Positions 43,435 to 52,382 of a stretch of 64,000 nucleotides of DNA are shown here, piece by piece. This DNA is from Streptomyces thermolilacinus SPC6 (GTDB lineage Bacteria; Actinomycetota; Actinomycetes; Streptomycetales; Streptomycetaceae). The stretch is taken from NCBI RefSeq assembly GCF_000478605.2, contig NZ_ASHX02000001.1:4107001-4171000 (forward strand), read 5' to 3'. Position numbers and translations under genes: made by a program. Under the pieces are notes generated by a model. It ran no database searches, was not told where the DNA came from, and worked only from the letters and a program-made list of their open reading frames with translations. Within the stretch, counting starts at the first letter, position 1. Each line of letters opens with the position of its first letter.

Positions 43435-43773
43435 ATGGACAAGCATTCGACGGGGGAGCGTTTCGGCATGCCCGGTGGTGGTTTCTGCAAGTTGCCCGGC
43501 GGCAGCATGGTCGTCGCGCTGAGCCTGCCCAACCCGGCCGGTGACGGCGAGGTCCGCATCCTGGTCCACGCGGTGAACCGGCCGCGCGCCCTGACCCGGC
43601 TGCGCAACCTGGGCCTGCGCGTCTACCTGCGGGGCAACTCCCACCCTCCGACGCCGGACGAGATCACGGCCGTGCTGCACCACCCGGACGGGCTGCTGTG
43701 GCGGACCACCCCGAGCCGCGAGCCGGAACTGTGGCGCCCCATACGAGCCCTCCTGAGCCCCGGAACACCCTGA
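43435..43773 (+). CDS. Conserved hypothetical protein (112 aa)
   Basis: A small protein with a central fold from GGSMVVALSLPNPAGDGEVR to LRVYLRGNSHPPTPDEITAV and a C-terminal GLLWRTTPSREPELWRPI segment, both rich in aromatic and Arg residues. It has the look of a conserved Streptomyces orphan; no catalytic motif, signal peptide or membrane helix. The ATG lies soon after the tandem terminators, so it must have its own promoter nearby. Confidence 0.7.
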   Translation: MDKHSTGERFGMPGGGFCKLPGGSMVVALSLPNPAGDGEVRILVHAVNRPRALTRLRNLGLRVYLRGNSHPPTPDEITAVLHHPDGLLWRTTPSREPELWRPIRALLSPGTP

Positions 43774-43916
43774 GGGCCCTGAAGCCCGGCCGAGGCCCCG
43801 GGACCGGCGCCCGCGCCCCCGCCCCGGCGCCTGAGCCGCCCGTGGGCACCCGCCCGGCGCCCGAGCCGCCCGTGGGCCCGCGCCCCGGCGGCGTACCCCC
43901 AGTGGACGGACCCCGG

Positions 43917-44504
43917 TCAGACGACCGGCTGGCCGGTCAGCCGCACACCCGCCGCCCGCAGCTCCTCCAGCGCCTTGCCGGTGGTCTCCGCGTTCACCCC
44001 CGCCGTCAGGTTCAGCAGTACCTGGGTGCGGAAGCCCTCCGCGACCGCGTCGAGCGCAGTGGCGCGCACGCAGTGGTCCGTCGCGATGCCCACGATGTCC
44101 ACCTCGGTCACGTCGTGCGCGCGCAGCCAGTCCGCGAGGGACACGTCGTTCTCGTCGGTGCCCTCGAAACCGCTGTACGCCGCCGCGTACGCGCCCTTGT
44201 CGAACACGGCCTCGACCGCCCCGGAGGCGACGGCGGGCGCGAAGTTCGGGTGGAACCCGACGCCCTCGGTGCCCGCCACGCAGTGCGGCGGCCAGGAGCG
44301 CGCGAAGTCGGGGTGGTCCGCGAAGTGGTCGCCCGGGTCCACGTGGTGGTCGCGCGTGGCGACGACGTGCTGGTAGCCGACCCCGGCCGTCTCGCCGACG
44401 AGGTCCGTGATGGCGGCGGCGACGTCCGCGCCCCCCGCCACCGCGAGGCTGCCGCCCTCGCAGAAGTCGTTCTGAACGTCCACGACGATCAATGCGCGGT
44501 GCAT
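43917..44504 (-). CDS. pncA: Nicotinamidase
   Basis: A 195-residue isochorismatase-fold enzyme that hydrolyses nicotinamide to nicotinate. The catalytic triad is visible: Asp9 in LIVVDVQNDFCEGG, Lys103 in EAVFDKGAYAAAY, and Cys145 in GIATDHCVRATALDA. Metal ligands fit the DHHVDPGDHF segment. AAGGA precedes the ATG at 44504. It lies downstream of pncB on the same strand (111 bases), so the two steps of the salvage pathway are together. Activation of pyrazinamide would be expected. Confidence 0.94.
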   Translation of the reverse strand: MHRALIVVDVQNDFCEGGSLAVAGGADVAAAITDLVGETAGVGYQHVVATRDHHVDPGDHFADHPDFARSWPPHCVAGTEGVGFHPNFAPAVASGAVEAVFDKGAYAAAYSGFEGTDENDVSLADWLRAHDVTEVDIVGIATDHCVRATALDAVAEGFRTQVLLNLTAGVNAETTGKALEELRAAGVRLTGQPVV

Positions 44505-44615
44505 GGCGGTTGTCCTTACGGTGGGGGAGCGGTCGGTGGTCACGGTGAGGGTCGCCGCGAGGGGCGTTTCGAGCCTAGAGACTTCCCCCTTCCAACGGGA
44601 GGGGGAAAGGCCGGG

Positions 44616-45950
44616 CTACGGCGTCAGGTACTCCGTCGGCAGTACCGGCTCGCCGCGCGACAGCTGCACGGCCGAAAGGGGCAGCCCCGCGCGGGCGGCG
44701 ATGTGCCGCTGCCGTGCCGCGTCCAGCGGCTCCCGGGCGACGACCTCACCGCCCTTGACCAGCTGGCGCAGCATCTGCCGCGCGGCCAGCTCCTCCGGTA
44801 CGGGCCCTGTGCCGACGACCTCCGCCTCGGCGACGCCGTCGGCGTCCAGCCGCCGGGCCGCCCACTTGCGGCCGCCGACCGACGCCTTCCCGCCGAGCGA
44901 CTTCTTCGCGACGGGCCGCAGCGGCGCGTCCGGGTCGGCCGAGTCGGCGCGGGCGACCAGCTTGTAGACCATCGAGCAGGTCGGGTGGCCGCTGCCGGTG
45001 ACCAGCTGCGTCCCTACGCCGTAAGCGTCCACGGGCGCGGCGGCCAGCGAGGCGATGGCGTACTCGTCCAGGTCCGAGGTGACGACGATCCGTGTGTCGC
45101 GGGCGCCCAGCTCGTCCAGCTGCTGCCGCACCCGGTGCGCCACCAGCAGCAGGTCGCCGGAGTCGATCCGTACGGCTCCGAGTCCCGGCCCGGCGACCTC
45201 CACGGCGGTCCGCACGGCCTCGCTCACGTCGTAGGTGTCCACCAGCAGCGTGGTGCCCCGCCCCAGCGACTCCACCTGCACCCGGAACGCGTCCCGCTCC
45301 GTGTCGTGCAGCAGCGTGAAGGCGTGCGCGGACGTGCCGACGGTGGGGATGCCGTACCGGAAACCGGCCGCGAGGTCGGACGTCGAGTCGAAACCGCCCA
45401 CGTACGCGGCGCGCGAGGCGGCGACGGCGGCCAGCTCGTGGGTGCGCCGTGCGCCCATCTCGATCAGCCCGCGCCCGCCCGCCGCCGCCGACATCCGGGA
45501 CGCGGCGGCGGCGATGGCGGAGTCGTGGTTGAGGATGGAGAGGATCACCGTCTCCAGCAGCACGCACTCGGCGAAGGAGCCCTCGACGCGCAGGACCGGC
45601 GAGCCGGGGAAGTACACCTCCCCCTCGGGGTAGCCCCAGATGTCCCCGCCGAAGCGGTAGTCCGCGAGCCAGGCGAGCGTCGGCTCGTCCACGATGCCGC
45701 GCTCGCGCAGGAAGGCCAGGACGGCGTCGTCGAACCGGAAGTTCTCCACGGCGTCCAGGACGCGGCCGGTACCGGCCACGACCCCGTACCGGCGGCCCTC
45801 GGGCAGGCGCCGGGTGAAGACCTCGAAGACCGAGCGCCGCTCGGCGGTGCCGCCCCTCAGGGAGGCCTGGAGCATGGTCAGCTCGTACTGGTCGGTGAAG
45901 AGCGCGGTGGACGGCACAGCCACCGGAAGCCCTAGGTCCGCAGCGTTCAT
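44616..45950 (-). CDS. pncB: Nicotinate phosphoribosyltransferase
   Basis: A 444-residue enzyme making nicotinate mononucleotide from nicotinate and PRPP. Typical segments are STALFTDQYELTMLQASLRGG, the tight GEVYFPGSPVLRVEGSF, TVGTSAHAFTLLHDTERDAF with the regulatory His, and AVRIDSGDLLLVAHRVR. The ATG has no clear ribosome site, and TACGAT lies about six bases upstream of it, so the transcript may be leaderless. It works with the downstream pncA in NAD recycling. It is divergent from clpS. Confidence 0.93.
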   Translation of the reverse strand: MNAADLGLPVAVPSTALFTDQYELTMLQASLRGGTAERRSVFEVFTRRLPEGRRYGVVAGTGRVLDAVENFRFDDAVLAFLRERGIVDEPTLAWLADYRFGGDIWGYPEGEVYFPGSPVLRVEGSFAECVLLETVILSILNHDSAIAAAASRMSAAAGGRGLIEMGARRTHELAAVAASRAAYVGGFDSTSDLAAGFRYGIPTVGTSAHAFTLLHDTERDAFRVQVESLGRGTTLLVDTYDVSEAVRTAVEVAGPGLGAVRIDSGDLLLVAHRVRQQLDELGARDTRIVVTSDLDEYAIASLAAAPVDAYGVGTQLVTGSGHPTCSMVYKLVARADSADPDAPLRPVAKKSLGGKASVGGRKWAARRLDADGVAEAEVVGTGPVPEELAARQMLRQLVKGGEVVAREPLDAARQRHIAARAGLPLSAVQLSRGEPVLPTEYLTP

Positions 45951-46100
45951 GCCAGGATCGTACCCCGAATACTCGTCAGAGTGACGATTTCTCGTTCGAG
46001 GACATTTCGGCGGCCCCGCGCGCGGGTCGCGAGGGGGCTCGTAGCGGAGTCCGACGGTCCGTTTGTGCGGTGGCGCATGGGCAGTGGCAGCATTGGGGGA

Positions 46101-46406
46101 GTGAGTGTGGCTCCCGTAGAGATCGAACGCACGGCCCCGGCGGAAGAGGGGCAGGCCGTCACCGAACCCGACGTGCCGTGGGTGACGATCGTGCACAACG
46201 ATCCGGTCAACCTCATGAGCTACGTCACGTACGTGTTCCAGGCGTACTTCGGCTACTCCAAGGACAAGGCGCACAAGCTGATGCTCGACGTGCACCACAA
46301 GGGCCGGGCCGTGGTCTCCAGCGGCACCCGCGAGGAGATGGAGCGCGACGTGCAGGCCATGCACGGCTACGGGCTGTGGGCGACGCTCTCCCAGGACCGC
46401 GGCTGA
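46101..46406 (+). CDS. clpS: ClpS adaptor protein
   Basis: About 101 residues. The ClpS core PWVTIVHNDPVNLMSYVTYV, then FQAYFGYSKDKAHKLMLDVH is intact, with the Asn-Asp-Pro loop that contacts ClpA/ClpC and the pocket residues that read N-degron residues. It delivers N-end rule substrates to Clp protease. Start choices GTG 46101 and 46107 and ATG 46077 are all in frame; GGGGGA at 46095-46100 favours 46107 by spacing, so the exact start is open. The next gene starts at the last base of its stop codon. Confidence 0.93.
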   Translation: MSVAPVEIERTAPAEEGQAVTEPDVPWVTIVHNDPVNLMSYVTYVFQAYFGYSKDKAHKLMLDVHHKGRAVVSSGTREEMERDVQAMHGYGLWATLSQDRG

Positions 46407-46972
46407 TGAGCGGGCACTTCGAGGCGCTGCCCGGCGGCGGCGCGGCCGTCCGGCTGGACGACGTCGAGATCTCCATCCTCCGCTCGCTCGCCGTGCAGAT
46501 GCTGGAGCTGATCGGACCGGGCGAGGAGCCGGGCCCGGACGACGACCCGCTCGCCGCGCTCTTCCAGGACGGCCCCAGCGAGAAGCCCTCCGACCCGGCG
46601 CTGGCCCGCCTGTTCCCCGACGCGTACGGGGACGGCGACGACGAACTGCGCGCGGCGTCGGCGGAGTTCCGCCGGTTCACCGAGAACGACCTGCGCACCC
46701 GCAAGCGGGACGACGCCCTCGCCGTCGTACGCAGCCTCGACGCGCTGCCCGCGGGCGGTCGCCTGGAGCTGTCGGCCGAGCAGTGCCACCGGTGGCTCGG
46801 CGCGCTCAACGACCTCCGCCTCACCATCGGGACGCGCCTGGAGGTCACCGACGAGGACGAGAACAGCGACCTGTACCGGCTGCCCGACTCGGACCCGCGC
46901 AAACCGATGGTCATGGCCTACCTGTGGCTCGGTGCCCTCCAGGAAACCCTGGTCGAGTCCCTGATGTCCTGA
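46406..46972 (+). CDS. DUF2017 protein, coupled to clpS
   Basis: A 188-residue acidic protein whose ATG shares a base with the clpS stop (TGATG). It starts MSGHFEALPGGGAAVRLDDV and contains VEISILRSLAVQMLELIG and WLGALNDLRLTIGTRLEVTDE, features of the actinobacterial DUF2017 family, which regularly follows clpS. The conserved pairing suggests a role with Clp-dependent degradation, but the function is not known. It is cytoplasmic. Confidence 0.88.
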   Translation: MSGHFEALPGGGAAVRLDDVEISILRSLAVQMLELIGPGEEPGPDDDPLAALFQDGPSEKPSDPALARLFPDAYGDGDDELRAASAEFRRFTENDLRTRKRDDALAVVRSLDALPAGGRLELSAEQCHRWLGALNDLRLTIGTRLEVTDEDENSDLYRLPDSDPRKPMVMAYLWLGALQETLVESLMS

Positions 46973-47315
46973 CCCCGACGCGGCCCCAGCTGTACGGCAC
47001 GCCCCTGGCCGGCCCCGCCCTCTGCGTGCCGCCCCGCGCCCGGTGGGCGGCACGCCCCCTGGCGGGCGGCCTTGCGGGTCTGCCCCGCGCTCACGGCCCC
47101 CCATGAGCGCCCTGCGGCGGGCCGAAGTCTCCGTCGACGCCCCGCCGTGCGGCCTGCCCGCCTCCCCGACGGGTCCCGCCGCCCCGCGCCCCTGGGCGGC
47201 GCCTGCGTGCCGCCGCGCCACCGCCCCGAAGCCTTTGCGGGCTTGCCCGCCCTGCGTGGCCGGTCTCCGCTGTCCCAGCCCCCGGGCGCGCACTCGCTGA
47301 GGGCCTCCGCTCCGC

Positions 47316-47361
47316 TGTGGGCAGATGGTCCTCCCCCAAGGACGTCGAGCGCCTGCCCACA
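47316..47361 (+). repeat. REP-like nested palindrome (TGTGGGCAG ... CTGCCCACA)
   Basis: Outer arms TGTGGGCAG and CTGCCCACA are exact complements; inside, GTCCT pairs with AGGAC around a C-run. This TGTGGGCA-type hairpin resembles extragenic palindromes that I recall being scattered through Streptomyces genomes. It could act as an RNA stabiliser or terminator for the clpS operon. Confidence 0.6.
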
Positions 47362-47761
47362 ACGGGGGAGCGGGTCAGCCTGCCCGCATCTGCAGTGGCC
47401 CGCCGCCCGCCGACAAGGTGCCCGAAGGCGGGGGCGAACCAGTGGCTCGCCCGCGGGGCGACGCGCGGCGCTCAGGGGCGGGGGTGGCCACCGGGTGGTT
47501 TGTGGGGGTCTGGGTGGGTAGGTGCGGGCCGGTGGCTCCGCACGCAGGCGACCCGTAGGGGTGGGCCCACGGGCCGGGGCCGGGCGTCGAGAGGGCGGCC
47601 CCGATCATGGTCACCGCGCGTAATGGGTGCAGGCAGGAGCCGTCTCCTACCGCGTTTTCCGCCCCTTCCCCCCGTCCGCTGATCGAACGGCGCATTCCAC
47701 ATAACGATCGCGTCACCGCTCCTGCACTTCTCTTCCCAGTGGCTGGTTTCCACCGCCAGTC

Positions 47762-47777
47762 TGTGACCCAGGTCACG
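47762..47777 (+). promoter_or_regulatory. Crp/CAP-type binding site upstream of the AGCS gene
   Basis: TGTGACCCAGGTCACG matches TGTGA-N6-TCAC, and also the GTG-N6-GNCAC form reported for Streptomyces Crp. It lies about 255 bases before the symporter ATG in a less GC-rich promoter region. A second, degenerate half (TGTGACCCACG) occurs at about 47879. Confidence 0.6.
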
Positions 47778-48017
47778 CGTCGATCAGTGAACCACGTGGT
47801 AAAACTTCGCAACTCCACCAGTAGGCAACGAAGCCACCCGGTGGAGAGTGGATCAATCCAGCCACTCACGCACGACATGTGTGACCCACGTCGTCCGAGT
47901 CCGCGGCCGACGGGGTGAACACGTCGCCGGATCGGACAACGGCGTTCGCTCAACCCGCACCCCTCTGCTGCTGTGCCGTGCCGCCCAGCAGGTCCCCTGC
48001 GCCATTGAGGTAGTCAG

Positions 48018-49550
48018 ATGTCTCTGGACTCCATCACCACATCGATCGACGAAGGCGTCAGCGAATTCGTCGAACCCATCGCCACATGGCTCGGTGAGGT
48101 CGTCTTCTTCTCCGTCCCGGTCGCCGGCACGGAGCTCCCGCTCATCGTCGCCTGGCTCGTGGTCGCCGGTCTCGTCTTCACCGGCTGGTTCGGCTTCGTC
48201 CAGCTCCGCAAGTTCCGGCTCGCCGTCGATGTGGTGCGCGGCAAGTACGACGACCACGGCGCGGCCGGAGAGGTCAGCCACTTCCAGGCCCTGACCGCCG
48301 CCGTCTCCGGCACGGTCGGCCTCGGCAACATCGCCGGTGTGGCCGTCGCGGTCTCCATCGGCGGCCCCGGTGCGACCTTCTGGATGATCCTCTGCGGTCT
48401 CCTCGGCATGGCCACCAAGTTCGTCGAGGTCACCCTCGGTGTGAAGTACCGCGAGGAGCACGCGGACGGCACCGTCTCCGGCGGCCCGATGTACTACCTG
48501 CCCAAGGGCTTCGCCGAGCGCTTCGGCGCGGGCGGCAAGAAGTTCGGCAAGGTCCTGGCCGTCCTGGCCTCCGCGATGGTCCTGTTCTTCGGCCTCTTCG
48601 GCGGCAACCTCTTCCAGGTCAACCAGTCCTACGCGCAGCTGGTCTCCGTCACCGGCGGCGAGGACGGCGTGATGGGCTCCTCCGCCGGCGCCCTGTTCTT
48701 CGGCATCCTGATCGCCGCGCTCGTCGGCATCGTCCTGCTCGGCGGCATCCGCTCCATCGCCAACGTCACCAGCAAGCTGGTCCCGGCCATGGCGGGCATC
48801 TACATCGTCGCCTGCCTCGTCGTCATCCTCGTCAACGTCACCCAGGTGCCGAGCGCGATCGCGCAGATCATCGAGGGCGCGTTCAACCCGCAGGGTGTCG
48901 CCGGCGGTGTCCTCGGCGCCCTGATCATCGGCTTCAAGCGCGCCGCCTTCTCCAACGAGGCCGGCCTGGGCTCCGCCCCGATCGCCCACTCCGCGGTGAA
49001 GACCAAGCACCCCGCCAGCGAGGGCCTGGTCGCCCTGCTGGAGCCGTTCATCGACACGGTCGTCATCTGCACCATGACCGCGCTGACCATCGTCATCGCC
49101 AACCCGAAGAGCTGGGGCGAGGCCCGCGCGGGCGAGTCCATCGGCGGTGTCACGATCACCTCCGACGCCTTCGGGACCGTCATGCCGTGGTTCCCGTACA
49201 TCCTCACCTTCGCGGTGATGCTGTTCGCCATCTCCACCGTGCTGACCTGGGGTTACTACGGCCTCAAGTCCTGGACGTACCTCTTCGGCCGCAGCCGCGC
49301 CAGCGAGATCACCTACAAGGTCGTCTACACGGTCTTCGCCGTCGCCGGTTCGCTGCTGACGCTCCAGACCCTGATCGACATGGCCGACGCGGTGCTCTTC
49401 ATGCTCGCCGTCATCAACATCATCGGCCTCTACCTGCTGGCCCCCGTCGTCAAGAAGGAGCTCAACTCCTTCCTCGACCACGTCAAGGCCCGCAAGGCCG
49501 GCCAGGCCGACCCCGAGGAGCGGGAGGAGGAGCCGGCCAAGTCCCTGTGA
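48018..49550 (+). CDS. Alanine/glycine:cation symporter (AGCS family)
   Basis: A 510-residue membrane protein with about ten helices. The AGCS signature lies in HFQALTAAVSGTVGLGNIAG, then VAVAVSIGGPGATFWM, where Asn and Gly line the substrate and sodium sites; FSNEAGLGSAPIAHSAV is the second conserved repeat. It should import alanine or glycine with Na+. The acidic C-terminal tail (ADPEEREEEPAKSL) is cytoplasmic. Codon use is highly optimal. Expression may be Crp-dependent, judging by the upstream site. A strong terminator follows. Confidence 0.93.
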   Translation: MSLDSITTSIDEGVSEFVEPIATWLGEVVFFSVPVAGTELPLIVAWLVVAGLVFTGWFGFVQLRKFRLAVDVVRGKYDDHGAAGEVSHFQALTAAVSGTVGLGNIAGVAVAVSIGGPGATFWMILCGLLGMATKFVEVTLGVKYREEHADGTVSGGPMYYLPKGFAERFGAGGKKFGKVLAVLASAMVLFFGLFGGNLFQVNQSYAQLVSVTGGEDGVMGSSAGALFFGILIAALVGIVLLGGIRSIANVTSKLVPAMAGIYIVACLVVILVNVTQVPSAIAQIIEGAFNPQGVAGGVLGALIIGFKRAAFSNEAGLGSAPIAHSAVKTKHPASEGLVALLEPFIDTVVICTMTALTIVIANPKSWGEARAGESIGGVTITSDAFGTVMPWFPYILTFAVMLFAISTVLTWGYYGLKSWTYLFGRSRASEITYKVVYTVFAVAGSLLTLQTLIDMADAVLFMLAVINIIGLYLLAPVVKKELNSFLDHVKARKAGQADPEEREEEPAKSL

Positions 49551-49602
49551 CCGCCGCCCTCGCGGCAGGGTGACCCCCACACCCCGCCACCGCACCACCC
49601 AC

Positions 49603-49638
49603 GCGCCCCCCGCACCGGACCCCCGGTGCGGGGGGCGC
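49603..49638 (+). terminator. Terminator after the AGCS gene
   Basis: A 14-base perfect stem (GCGCCCCCCGCACC with GGTGCGGGGGGCGC) and an eight-base loop. The rest of the 390-base gap (49551-49940) holds an AT-rich block at about 49700-49740, the likely promoter of the next permease, and no gene. Confidence 0.85.
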
Positions 49639-49940
49639 ACCCGTGCCCGGCCCGCCTCCGGTACGCCCCCCGTTCGCGTTCGCTCAGCGGACGCTCAACT
49701 CCGTATAACGATCTCTTAATAATGAGTCGTCCTTTTTCGCCGGGTAACAGCCGGACAGTCACCTTATGGGCGTGATGCGGGCCACAGGGCCCCCCGTTCC
49801 GTGCGCCGGGGCCGTGATACATCTGCACGACCGCCCGGGAGCGCCACCCATGCTCCCGGGGGCGCCACAGCCGGCCGACCGCCGGCGGCACTCCAGCCAT
49901 GTCCGGGGGGATCAGCGTGGAGAAAGGCGCACCGAAAACC

Positions 49941-51353
49941 ATGACCTCATCGAAGGTCGAGAACGACCACAGCGGCGACGGGGCCGTCGGCGAGGGCTAC
50001 CAGCGGGGCCTGGGCGCCCGGCAGATCCAGATGATCGCCATCGGCGGAGCCATCGGCACCGGCCTCTTCCTCGGCGCGGGCAAGGCCATCTCCAAGGCGG
50101 GCCCGAGCCTCGTCCTGGCGTACGCGATCGCCGGCCTGGTCATCTTCTTCATCATGCGGGCCCTGGGCGAGCTGCTCATGTACCGCCCCGTGTCCGGCTC
50201 CTTCTCGGAGTACGCCCGCGAGTTCATCGGCCCGTTCGCCGGGTTCGTCACCGGCTGGACGTACTGGCTGTTCTGGGTGGTCACCGGCATCACCGAGGTC
50301 ACCGCGGCCGCCACGTACATGACGTACTGGTGGAACATCCCGCAGTGGATATCGGCGCTCGTCTTCACCGTCGTCCTGTACGGCGCCAACCTGATCTCCG
50401 TGAAGCTCTTCGGCGAGCTGGAGTTCTGGTTCTCGATGGTCAAGGTCACCGCCATCGTCGGCATGATCCTGATCTGCGCCGGCATCCTCACGCTCGGCTT
50501 CTCCGACGCCGGGGACACCGCGTCCGTCACCCATCTGTGGGCCGACGGCGGCTTCTTCCCCAAGGGCATCGGCGGCACCGTCATGACCCTCCAGATCGTG
50601 ATGTTCGCCTTCCTCGCGGTCGAGCTCGTCGGTGTCACCGCCGGTGAGTCCAAGGACCCCGAGACGACGCTCCCCAAGGCGATCAACACCGTGCCGTGGC
50701 GCATCGCCGTCTTCTACGTCGGCGCGCTCATCATGATCCTGTCCGTCGTGCCGTGGACCCACTTCAAGCCGGGCGTCTCGCCGTTCGTCGCCGCGTTCGA
50801 GCAGATGGGGCTGGGTGTCGGCGCCGCCATCGTCAACTTCGTGGTGCTGACCGCCGCCCTGTCCTCCTGCAACTCCGGCATGTACTCCACCGGCCGCATG
50901 CTGCGCGACCTGGCCCTCAACGGGCAGGGCCCGCGCCTGTTCACCCGGCTGACGAGGTCCGGCACGCCGCTGATCGGCACGACCTTCTCGGCCGCCCTGA
51001 TGCTCGTCGGCGTGTGGATCAACTACCAGTGGCCCGGCGACGCGTTCGAGAAGGTCGTCTCCTTCGCGACCATCTCCGGCATGTGGGCCTGGATCATGAT
51101 CCTGATCTCGCAGATCCGCTACCGCGCCAGGGCCGACCGCGGCGAACTGCCGCAGTCCTCGTTCAAGGCCCCCGGCGCCCCCTTCACCAGCTGGTTCGCG
51201 CTGCTGTTCATCTTCGGCGTGATCGTCATGATGGGCATCGACGCCGAGGCGCGGGTCTCCCTGTACTGCGCCCCGATCTGGGCGCTCATCCTGGGCGTCT
51301 CCTACCTGGTGCTCCGCTCGCGCGACCCGGAGAACGCCGCGTTCAGGCGCTGA
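49941..51353 (+). CDS. Amino acid permease (APC family)
   Basis: About 470 residues and twelve helices. The APC start motif is YQRGLGARQIQMIAIGGAIG, then TGLFLGAGKAISKAGPS, where the broken helix TM1 binds the amino acid carboxylate. Later motifs include FAFLAVELVGVTAGESKDPE and the helix with SSCNSGMYSTGRMLRDLA. It is closest in character to the D-serine/D-alanine/glycine and GABA/asparagine permeases; the substrate cannot be fixed. The start could also be GTG 49917 or ATG 49899; none has a decisive ribosome site. It follows an alanine/glycine symporter. Confidence 0.9.
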   Translation: MTSSKVENDHSGDGAVGEGYQRGLGARQIQMIAIGGAIGTGLFLGAGKAISKAGPSLVLAYAIAGLVIFFIMRALGELLMYRPVSGSFSEYAREFIGPFAGFVTGWTYWLFWVVTGITEVTAAATYMTYWWNIPQWISALVFTVVLYGANLISVKLFGELEFWFSMVKVTAIVGMILICAGILTLGFSDAGDTASVTHLWADGGFFPKGIGGTVMTLQIVMFAFLAVELVGVTAGESKDPETTLPKAINTVPWRIAVFYVGALIMILSVVPWTHFKPGVSPFVAAFEQMGLGVGAAIVNFVVLTAALSSCNSGMYSTGRMLRDLALNGQGPRLFTRLTRSGTPLIGTTFSAALMLVGVWINYQWPGDAFEKVVSFATISGMWAWIMILISQIRYRARADRGELPQSSFKAPGAPFTSWFALLFIFGVIVMMGIDAEARVSLYCAPIWALILGVSYLVLRSRDPENAAFRR

Positions 51354-51438
51354 TCCCGGCCGCCCGATCGGCTTCTGTCCGGCATGTGGGCCCGTCCGTA
51401 CCACACTTCGGTACGGGCGGGCTCGTCTGCTTATCCTG

Positions 51439-51867
51439 ATGCCCATGCTGACCATCACACGGGCCCTGTACGACCAGATCGTCGCGCACGCCCGCGCCGA
51501 CCACCCCGACGAGGCGTGCGGCGTGGTCGCGGGGCCGGCCGGCTCCGGACGCCCAGAGCGCTTCATCCCCATGCTGAACGCGGCCCGCTCGCCCACGTTC
51601 TACGAGTTCGACTCCGGTGACCTGCTGAAGCTGTACCGCGAGATGGACGACCGCGACGAGGAGCCGGTCGTCATCTACCACTCGCACACGGCCACCGAGG
51701 CCTACCCGTCCCGCACGGACGTCTCCTACGCCAACGAGCCCCAGGCGCACTACGTCCTGGTGTCCACGGCCGACACCGACGACGCGGGACCCTTCCAGTT
51801 CCGCTCGTTCCGCATCGTGGACGGCGAGATCACCGAGGAAGAAGTCCAGGTCGTCGAGGCGTACTGA
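51439..51867 (+). CDS. mec: JAMM/M67 metallopeptidase (Mec type)
   Basis: A 142-residue JAB1/MPN domain enzyme. The zinc motif is complete: Glu in DEACGVVAGPA and HxH-x10-D in HSHTATEAYPSRTD. In Mycobacterium tuberculosis the Mec+ enzyme releases cysteine from the CysO-cysteine adduct, and relatives trim C-termini of sulfur carrier proteins. The same cluster here carries cysO and cysM, although about 500 bases and a leader peptide intervene. A -10-like TTATCCT lies a few bases before the ATG, so the message may be leaderless. Confidence 0.9.
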   Translation: MPMLTITRALYDQIVAHARADHPDEACGVVAGPAGSGRPERFIPMLNAARSPTFYEFDSGDLLKLYREMDDRDEEPVVIYHSHTATEAYPSRTDVSYANEPQAHYVLVSTADTDDAGPFQFRSFRIVDGEITEEEVQVVEAY

Positions 51868-52102
51868 ACGCCGCACGCAGGGCCGCGCCGGGAGCCGCCG
51901 TGCCGGGAACAAGCCGCGCCGGGAGCCGCCGTACCGGAAAAGCCGTACGGGGAGCCGCCGTATGGCAGTCGAACGCCAGCCGGACCGGCACCCGCCGGGG
52001 CGCCCGGGAACGTACTGACCTGCGGCTCACCGCCACGGGGCCCGCATGGTGAGCGGGTCCCGTCCGGCATGCGAGATCACACTCCGATCGGGCGACCGGG
52101 AA

Positions 52103-52110
52103 TCGATACG
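52103..52110 (+). promoter_or_regulatory. -10 element giving a leaderless leader-peptide transcript
   Basis: GATACGAT sits eight bases before the ATG of the 38-codon leader peptide, so transcription should begin at or within a couple of bases of the ATG. No separate ribosome site is present, consistent with leaderless translation. Confidence 0.6.
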
Positions 52111-52118
52111 ATGACCGC

Positions 52119-52235
52119 ATGGTTTCCATCGACGTGAGCGAACAGACGCCGGGCACCGTCCTGCTCGTCGCGCGGCTGCACGTCGACCTGTGCCGCCTCG
52201 CCAGCGCCATGTGTCCACGCGGCGCTGCCGCCTGA
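52119..52235 (+). CDS. Cys-containing leader peptide upstream of cysO-cysM
   Basis: A 38-residue reading frame beginning MVSIDVSEQTPGT and containing ARLHVDLCRLASAMC, with Cys at 25 and 32. This LxxRxHVDLxR pattern is a recurring leader peptide before sulfur-metabolism genes in actinobacteria. Such uORFs are thought to sense cysteinyl-tRNA by ribosome stalling and so attenuate the operon, as shown for leaderless Cys-rich uORFs in mycobacteria. The 147 bases to cysO, including repeated CCAGCCTTCAG words, would hold the alternative structures. The regulatory role is inferred. Confidence 0.75.
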   Translation: MVSIDVSEQTPGTVLLVARLHVDLCRLASAMCPRGAAA

Positions 52236-52382
52236 GCCGCGGCCCTTCGCGCACGACCCGCCTCCCGCACGCACCCGCGACCCCCGCGGGCGCCCGGTCC
52301 GCGGCGCCCGGCAGGCCCCGTCTGTCTCCAGCCTTCAGCAGCGTTCAGCCCCCAGCCTTCAGCCTTCACAGGAGTCCACACC

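Larger units (their letters stand above)
46973..48017 (+). other. 1-kb non-coding stretch before the AGCS gene
   Basis: No frame here has convincing codon bias on either strand. The first 350 bases are low-complexity GC-rich text full of short repeats. A REP-like palindrome lies at 47316-47361. From about 47640 the composition falls toward 60 percent G+C and reads like a regulatory region, with a Crp-type palindrome at 47762. It most likely holds a long promoter/leader region for the symporter gene. Confidence 0.6.

Noticed and set aside
46973..47960. Several overlapping frames of 80-190 codons in the gap before the symporter
   Set aside because: None has the third-position bias of neighbouring genes, a ribosome site, or a protein-like pattern, and they overlap on both strands.
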